Of a stretch of DNA of 33,926 bases, positions 30,254-33,926 are shown in pieces. The translations under genes were made by a program, and so were the position numbers. Under the pieces are notes generated by a model. The model was given only the letters and a program-made list of their open reading frames with translations. It made no database searches and was not told the DNA's origin. Positions within the stretch are counted from its first letter, which is position 1. Each line of letters begins with the position of its first letter. The stretch spans positions 1 to 33,926 of IMG/VR virus record IMGVR_UViG_3300021598_000592, one strand, 5' to 3'. This DNA comes from a virus.

Positions 30254-30756
30254 TCGTAACCCATTTCAATTAACTTGTTATATTTCTGTTCTTGCTCAAT
30301 TTCATCTTTACAAACAACTTCAATTCTGAATGATGTTTTAATTTTTTCACTTAAATCATCAGGTTCTTCCATTGGCTTAAATAATGGTATATCCAATCCC
30401 CATTCCTCTAAAACTTGATTATCCCATTCATTTGCTAACATATCCCAATCCCATTCACCAAATCCTACATTATCTTTGATTATAAATTCTTTCTGCTGTT
30501 CCTCTGTTAAACTCGAAGCCTTTATAATAGGCAGTTCTTTTAATCCTGCTTCCTTACAAGCCTTTAAACGCATATTACCGCCCAATACGACCATGTCATC
30601 ATTAACTACGATAGGTCTTATATTAAGCATCTGTGGAAACTCCTGAATGCTTTTAACAAGTTTCTTGAACTTGTCATCCTTTATGATTCTTGGATTGTTT
30701 GGGTTAGCTTTAATTTCCCCTACCTTGACCACGATAATTTCGCTCTTTTCTGTCAT
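30232..30756 (-). CDS. ParB/sulfiredoxin-like domain protein
   Basis: The start at 30756 (MTEKSEIIVVKVGEI) is preferred over 30801 because it reduces overlap with the 42-residue gene; it gives 174 residues. The core (KANPNNPRIIKDDKFKKLV, PIVVNDDMVVLGGNMRLKAC, KEAGLKELPIIKAS and EEQQKEFIIKDNVGFGEWDW) is the ParB N-terminal domain, with the GGNMRLKA nucleotide-binding motif. Phage versions often act as nucleases or CTP/ATP-binding clamps, and here it lies directly before the ABC-ATPase/GNAT gene, which it overlaps by 22 bp. The C-terminal 50 residues (VVCKDEIEQEQKYNKLIEMG) are specific to this form. Confidence 0.85.
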   Translation of the reverse strand: MTEKSEIIVVKVGEIKANPNNPRIIKDDKFKKLVKSIQEFPQMLNIRPIVVNDDMVVLGGNMRLKACKEAGLKELPIIKASSLTEEQQKEFIIKDNVGFGEWDWDMLANEWDNQVLEEWGLDIPLFKPMEEPDDLSEKIKTSFRIEVVCKDEIEQEQKYNKLIEMGYECRLLTL

Positions 30757-30838
30757 GCTTATTAAATGATTTTTGTGCTTTTCCTTTCTTTCGTTTACCA
30801 AAGGTAACTTTTATTTTATCCTGTGATCCTTTTTTCAT
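30710..30838 (-). CDS. 42-residue basic Gly-rich protein
   Basis: MKKGSQDKIKVTFGKRKKGK followed by AQKSFNKHDRKERNYRGQGR and GN. About one third of the residues are Lys or Arg, and the end YRGQGRGN is Gly/Arg-rich, suggesting nucleic acid binding. I recall similar small proteins in Bacteroidota phages, which raises confidence. The ATG lies 1 bp downstream of the methyltransferase stop codon, and the gene runs 47 bp into the preferred ParB start. A capsid-DNA or DNA-condensing role is possible. Confidence 0.65.
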   Translation of the reverse strand: MKKGSQDKIKVTFGKRKKGKAQKSFNKHDRKERNYRGQGRGN

Positions 30839-30839
30839 C

Positions 30840-31379
30840 TTACATTAATTGATAAATCTTTGACCATTCTGTAGGTAATGATACCTGTTTGTGTATTCTA
30901 TACCCTAACTGCAAAAAGAACTCATCCCAATCTTTTTGATCTTTTATATTTATATGTCCCCACATTTCATCATTAAAAGTTTCTAAACTTGTACTGCTGA
31001 AAAGAATCCATATTGGATTGATCTGCTGAAAAATGGTTTTTATTTCATCATCAGTCATATGTTCTGCTGTTTCAATGAACATCAGAATATCTGTTTTAGG
31101 CAGTTTAGTGACCAACTTTAATTCAGGTAAATTTTTCTTTAAATATTCTTTATGGCTCTTAAACTTTTCAAATGCATAAACTTTGAATCCATGATCAATT
31201 GCTGCTTTGCTGTATGCTCCGACTCCGCAACCATAATCGAGAATACTCGCCCCATATCCATTGAGTTGAGCAACTGTATTTCTTGCCAAGTCCATGAATG
31301 CAGGATTATCTAAACTAACACCCATTTTTAATTCTGTTTGCAAGAATTCTTTATCAGTACATTTTGCCATAAATTTCAA
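30840..31379 (-). CDS. Class I SAM-dependent methyltransferase
   Basis: A 179-residue protein; Met4 (31370) is an alternative start. Motif I ILDYGCGVGAYSKA (46-59) is the SAM-binding glycine loop, Glu71 in VYAFEK is the ribose-binding acid, and the later blocks (TDILMFIETAEHM, then WILFSSTSLETF and GHINIKDQKDWDEFFLQLGY) match Methyltransf_11/23-type folds. There is no NPPY/DPPY catalytic motif of adenine or cytosine-N4 DNA methylases, and no PC motif of C5 enzymes, so the substrate is unknown; small molecule, protein or a DNA-modification intermediate are possible. It lies between the HNH nuclease (26 bp overlap) and the ParB/ABC-GNAT genes. Confidence 0.75.
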   Translation of the reverse strand: MKFMAKCTDKEFLQTELKMGVSLDNPAFMDLARNTVAQLNGYGASILDYGCGVGAYSKAAIDHGFKVYAFEKFKSHKEYLKKNLPELKLVTKLPKTDILMFIETAEHMTDDEIKTIFQQINPIWILFSSTSLETFNDEMWGHINIKDQKDWDEFFLQLGYRIHKQVSLPTEWSKIYQLM

Positions 31380-31620
31380 TAAATCTGTTATGTGTTTGTT
31401 TCATTAATTCTGTGTATGCTTTTTTATCGCCATATCTTTCATGGCACATTCTGCACATTGCCATTAGGTTTTCGATCTTGTCTTTATCTTTGCTGCCACC
31501 CATGCCCCTGCAATCAATATGATGAATGTCAACAGCTTTATTACCGCATACTTCACAGCCAATAAAATCTTCGAGTCCATAACCAAAATATTTCATGTAA
31601 ATTTTAGTGTGCTGCTTCAT
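31354..31620 (-). CDS. HNH endonuclease
   Basis: An 88-residue HNH protein: zinc knuckle CEVC (22-25), catalytic HHID (33-36), Asn51 in IENLMAMC, and CRMCH (56-60) completing the metal ring and the H-N-H order. HNH proteins near terminases often take part in DNA packaging, or cleave invading DNA. Here it is separated from the terminase by the modification-like genes. It overlaps the HEXXH gene by 4 bp. Confidence 0.85.
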   Translation of the reverse strand: MKQHTKIYMKYFGYGLEDFIGCEVCGNKAVDIHHIDCRGMGGSKDKDKIENLMAMCRMCHERYGDKKAYTELMKQTHNRFIEIYGKMY

Positions 31621-31913
31621 TTCGTACCATCTTGTAAAGGTTCATGCACTTCAGGCTCTATTCTCCTGTAATGCTCTGACCATAAAATTTTAGTTAAAGT
31701 TATTGATTTTTCTACAACCTCTTGCTCTGTTGCTTCCGGAAATAATATGTGAAAAACCTCATGGATGACAATTTCTAAATGCTTACGGGATTTGATCGAA
31801 GGATCAATTTCGATCAGACCATCAGAATGAGCAATACCCCAAGCTTTTTCTTTTCCAAGCTTACGGTATTTAATCCTGATCTTTGGCTTTCCTTTTCTAA
31901 GCAGCAATGTCAT
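31617..31913 (-). CDS. Putative HEXXH zinc metalloprotein
   Basis: A 98-residue protein with HEVFH at 51-55 inside IVIHEVFHILFPEAT, followed by an EQEVVEKS helix that could supply a third ligand (Glu63). Small phage proteins with this layout (basic beta start, HExxH helix, E/V helix) are common in Bacteroidota and resemble the core of SprT-like or M-type metallopeptidases. Proteolytic activity is not shown. It overlaps both neighbours (17 and 4 bp). Confidence 0.65.
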   Translation of the reverse strand: MTLLLRKGKPKIRIKYRKLGKEKAWGIAHSDGLIEIDPSIKSRKHLEIVIHEVFHILFPEATEQEVVEKSITLTKILWSEHYRRIEPEVHEPLQDGTK

Positions 31914-32091
31914 CTTTCATTTCCATTAAATCGGGTCTTTCTAAATCTGACAAATCTATTTTATGATTACCTCGCACCTTTGCCAATGCCCTCCTGTATA
32001 TTTCCTCTTTTCTGTATAACTCCTGCATTTTTTTAATCAAATACACTTCCTGTTCTTCGATGCTCATTTTATTTATTTTTTTAGGTAACAT
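31897..32091 (-). CDS. Hypothetical small charged protein
   Basis: A 64-residue protein: a helix rich in Glu/Lys/Arg (SIEEQEVYLIKKMQELYRKE), then AKVRGNHKIDLSDLERPDLM. An alternative start at Met9 (32067) is possible. Its ATG is 1 bp after the preceding stop. No domain recognised. It probably pairs with the downstream metalloprotein because of the 17-bp overlap. Confidence 0.6.
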   Translation of the reverse strand: MLPKKINKMSIEEQEVYLIKKMQELYRKEEIYRRALAKVRGNHKIDLSDLERPDLMEMKDDIAA

Positions 32092-32092
32092 A

Positions 32093-32824
32093 TTATTTGT
32101 CGGTTTTAGAATGAAATTTATGACAGGTATTGCATTGATATTGAATCTTTTTAACCCCCGATGCTGTTGTTCTTCTCATACTTACAACAATTTCATCTGA
32201 TCCACATTCAGGACAACTTCCCCTATCTTGCCCAAACAAAACCCCATAATGACTCTTTGGCTCAATGTGATTGTTCAGGTGTTTGAATACTTTTTCAAGT
32301 AACACAACATCCATTTTACAATACTTAATCATTTTCTCCATTGCCTGTTTATCGTTCTCTAAAAGTATTGACTTCCACAAATCGAACTCAGTCTTTATCT
32401 TTTGCCCGATACCTAAATACTTAGCAATGTAGTTAAGCCTGTTTGAATTGAACCTGAACTTGGACCTTGCAACCTTTAATGTATCGATAGTTGTATATTT
32501 TGGGAACATATCAATACCATGATACAGGCATCTTGTTCTGATCCATGCCAAATCAAACTTATCGCCATTATGCCCTACCAATTCAGTTGCCTGATTAGTT
32601 ACCTCAATGAACTGCTGAAGCATTTTCTTGTCGCATTGTTTTTTGTCCCAATGCAAAGAATAAACTTCCTTTTCTTCCTCCCACTTGTAACAAATACAAA
32701 TGATCGCTCTTTCTTTTATGATGTTAGAGTAATCAATGTTTTGTTTATAACCTGCTGACCAAAACAATCCGATGTTTGGACTTGTTTCGATATCAAAAAA
32801 TAATCGCCTACGTTTTGTCGGCAT
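32093..32824 (-). CDS. DnaQ-like 3'-5' exonuclease with C-terminal zinc ribbon
   Basis: A 243-residue protein. The RNase H-like exonuclease motifs are FFDIETSP (Asp11, Glu13), VGHNGDKFDLAWI (Asp91) and YCKMDVVLL (Asp172), the Exo I-II-III order of DnaQ/YprB-type nucleases. A zinc ribbon at the end has CPEC (204-207) and CNTC (231-234). It may proofread, trim recombination intermediates or degrade host DNA. No DNA polymerase is visible in the window, so it would act separately or with a host polymerase. It overlaps the endolysin gene by 17 bp. Confidence 0.85.
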   Translation of the reverse strand: MPTKRRRLFFDIETSPNIGLFWSAGYKQNIDYSNIIKERAIICICYKWEEEKEVYSLHWDKKQCDKKMLQQFIEVTNQATELVGHNGDKFDLAWIRTRCLYHGIDMFPKYTTIDTLKVARSKFRFNSNRLNYIAKYLGIGQKIKTEFDLWKSILLENDKQAMEKMIKYCKMDVVLLEKVFKHLNNHIEPKSHYGVLFGQDRGSCPECGSDEIVVSMRRTTASGVKKIQYQCNTCHKFHSKTDK

Positions 32825-33278
32825 AAGCTATGTATTTTGTTTTGCCATTTTCTTTTATGGCTCTCAATACCTGCTTCCGCTGCTGACCATTTGCTTTGAA
32901 AGATACATGAACCCAATCAGGTTCAGTATTATTCCCAAATTCGTAAATCAACTGATCGAAATTAAGCTTTTCTTTTATAAAATTAAAAATTTCTTTATTT
33001 GTAATTTTTGTGCCTTCCATATCAATGTCAATCGCTTCGCCTGTACTGTGCTGTGAATTAGTTGCACCACCGATAGCTGCATTCAATGATTGACTTCTAT
33101 ATCCTGAACTTATACGTATAGGCTGTCTGAAATTTGCACGTATAGGTTCGAAAACATTTTCAGCTAACTTTTTAAGGTTAGCAATATGCTGTTCAGTTGG
33201 CATATTTGAAATGCCCCTTCTCTTGGCTGATTCTGATCTGATGACCTCAGCCAATTCCAAGTGTTCAGATAGTTTCAT
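32808..33278 (-). CDS. Endolysin, peptidase M15 family
   Basis: A 156-residue protein. The motifs ISSGYRSQSLNAAIGGATNS, then QHSTGEAIDID with zinc ligands His77 and Asp84, and DWVHVSF with His124, define the M15 D-Ala-D-Ala/L-Ala-D-Glu carboxypeptidase-type fold of phage endolysins. It cuts the peptide part of peptidoglycan. No signal peptide is seen, so release depends on a holin, and the two small membrane genes are directly upstream (4 bp overlap). The spanin candidate is far away at the structural operon end. Confidence 0.9.
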   Translation of the reverse strand: MKLSEHLELAEVIRSESAKRRGISNMPTEQHIANLKKLAENVFEPIRANFRQPIRISSGYRSQSLNAAIGGATNSQHSTGEAIDIDMEGTKITNKEIFNFIKEKLNFDQLIYEFGNNTEPDWVHVSFKANGQQRKQVLRAIKENGKTKYIAYADKT

Positions 33279-33460
33279 TTTTTAAATATTTTTTCCGCTG
33301 TTGTCAGTCCTAAATATCCTGCACCAATGAACGCAATCGAAGTAACCAAAACATCCCCACCTCTGTGAAACAATTCAGCACAAAGACTGACTGTGCAGAC
33401 AAATCCGCACAATCGCTTCATGCTCAATCTGTTATTATCTTCGGTAAAGAATTCTCTCAT
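33275..33460 (-). CDS. Small membrane protein, holin-module candidate
   Basis: A 61-residue protein: MREFFTEDNNRLSMKRLCGF, then a hydrophobic stretch from about 20 to 30 and a clearer membrane helix (about 37-53: VLVTSIAFIGAGYLGL), ending in a Lys-rich tail (EKIFKK). The polar start FFTEDNNRLSMKR is typical of small Bacteroidota phage proteins before endolysins. It is coupled by ATGA to both neighbours. It is a holin or pinholin/antiholin partner of the 52-residue gene; which is which cannot be decided here. Confidence 0.65.
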   Translation of the reverse strand: MREFFTEDNNRLSMKRLCGFVCTVSLCAELFHRGGDVLVTSIAFIGAGYLGLTTAEKIFKK

Positions 33461-33615
33461 TTCTTTTTCTCGCTTCTAATTTTGTAAACGTTATAAACGA
33501 TAGTTGTTATACCCACACCAATAGTCACTATGTTGCCCATCTCAGATAAAGTAACATTTGCAAATATGTTTGTCAGGATTGTGGCAAAGCACATTCCAAT
33601 ACTATTTTTGTCCAT
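33457..33615 (-). CDS. 52-residue membrane protein, holin candidate
   Basis: MDKNSIGMCFATILTNIFAN, then VTLSEMGNIVTIGVGITTIV and a basic end YNVYKIRSEKKK. Two hydrophobic stretches (about 6-20 and 28-44) and a Lys/Arg-rich C-terminus make it look like a small two-helix holin. Its TGA overlaps the ATG of the 61-residue gene (ATGA) and it overlaps the 104-residue gene by 14 bp. Confidence 0.65.
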   Translation of the reverse strand: MDKNSIGMCFATILTNIFANVTLSEMGNIVTIGVGITTIVYNVYKIRSEKKK

Positions 33616-33916
33616 CTTTTATTTCTTGTAATTTTTTTTGTGCCCATTCGATTCCTGCCTGACCGCCCCAAGCATCAACAGCTAAACCTCCGCAACCTTT
33701 TGTATAAGGCACATCCTTATACTGCAAATGCCTTGCAAAGGCTGCCATTCTCGCTATCGTGTCCCTCGTGATATTTTCTTTGCGTGACAATTGGTAAGCT
33801 CTGGCTTTGCCTGTTTGAGTGAGGCAAGAACCCCAACCATTTTTTTCTGCCCAAGCAACCGCTCTTTTTGCTGCGTTTACCGCTGATTGTGGATAGTCAT
33901 TGTAACTGTCTGCCAT
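33602..33916 (-). CDS. Small conserved phage protein (possibly N-terminally cut by window edge)
   Basis: A 104-residue protein from the ATG at 33916; the frame stays open to the window end, so a longer N-terminus is possible. The pattern YPQSAVNAAKRAVAWAEKNG, then WGSCLTQTGKARAYQLSRKE, NITRDTIARMAAFARHL, PYTKGCGGLAVDAWGGQAG and IEWAQKKLQEI is one I associate with a widespread phage domain of about 95 residues, often at the end of head- or genome-packaging-related proteins; function unknown. It may be a separate protein or the C-terminus of a larger one. Confidence 0.65.
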   Translation of the reverse strand: MADSYNDYPQSAVNAAKRAVAWAEKNGWGSCLTQTGKARAYQLSRKENITRDTIARMAAFARHLQYKDVPYTKGCGGLAVDAWGGQAGIEWAQKKLQEIKDGQK

Positions 33917-33926
33917 TGCAACCCGA

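Noticed and set aside
32716-32916. 66-codon minus frame across the endolysin/exonuclease junction
   Set aside because: Overlaps two well-supported genes with motifs; no homology-like pattern.
1-33926. tRNA genes, CRISPR array, integrase or attachment site
   Set aside because: None seen on reading both strands; no cloverleaf, spacer array or recombinase motif found by eye.
1-33926. Circular join of the two window ends
   Set aside because: Joining the ends does not extend the truncated glycosyltransferase into the frame of the 104-residue gene, and no terminal repeat is visible.

Overview
The window looks like most of the genome of a tailed double-stranded DNA phage (or prophage) of a Bacteroidota host. 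The DNA is A+T-rich. Start codons lack a Shine-Dalgarno sequence and sit behind A/T-rich leaders. Three promoter candidates carry TATATTTG, which fits the Bacteroidota -7 consensus TAnnTTTG. Several proteins have forms I associate with Bacteroidota phages (portal fused to a MuF-like tail, tape measure C-terminus, tail hub, ParB-like protein). The HK97-type capsid, tube, tape measure and tail assembly pair, with no visible sheath gene, suggest a long non-contractile tail. Every convincing gene is on the minus strand, so functional order runs from high to low coordinates. I see no integrase, tRNA, CRISPR array or insertion sequence.

Right to left. (1) 33916-32808: a conserved small phage protein, two small membrane proteins (holin candidates) and an M15 peptidase endolysin. 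(2) 32824-29183: a DnaQ-like exonuclease, a HEXXH metalloprotein, an HNH nuclease, a SAM methyltransferase, a 42-residue basic protein, a ParB-like protein and an ABC-ATPase/GNAT fusion. The last four resemble a DNA-modification or DNA-handling cassette and lie directly upstream of the terminase. (3) 29180-27646: small and large terminase. (4) 27604-26413: two mini-operons of small genes, each with its own promoter. (5) 26413-20025: a tail assembly chaperone pair with a candidate -1 frameshift, an HK97 gp10-like protein, distal tail and hub proteins, and the tape measure. (6) 19995-14009: prohead protease, scaffold, major capsid, tail tube, portal and connectors. (7) 14007-5783: a baseplate-type protein, a 1992-residue fibre, small virion-type proteins and a single-gene spanin, closed by a terminator at 5762-5792.

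From 5782 to 5550 there is a non-coding stretch holding three contiguous 11-bp iteron-like repeats and a promoter. From 5549 to the left edge lies the replication and recombination module: small proteins, an ERF/Rad52-like annealing protein, an SSB-like small protein, an orphan DnaA domain IV protein, a winged-helix replication protein, a zinc ribbon overlapping a VRR-NUC nuclease, a sigma-like factor and a glycosyltransferase cut by the window edge.

Points of most interest are the ABC-ATPase/GNAT plus ParB plus methyltransferase cassette, the U-run frameshift in the tail chaperone, the iteron array near an orphan DnaA-like gene, a repeated promoter/leader motif on scattered operons, and several short genes (28, 42 and 52 residues) supported by start-stop overlaps or, for the 42-residue one, by its composition and placement. 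All functional calls rest on motif reading by eye; no database search was run.
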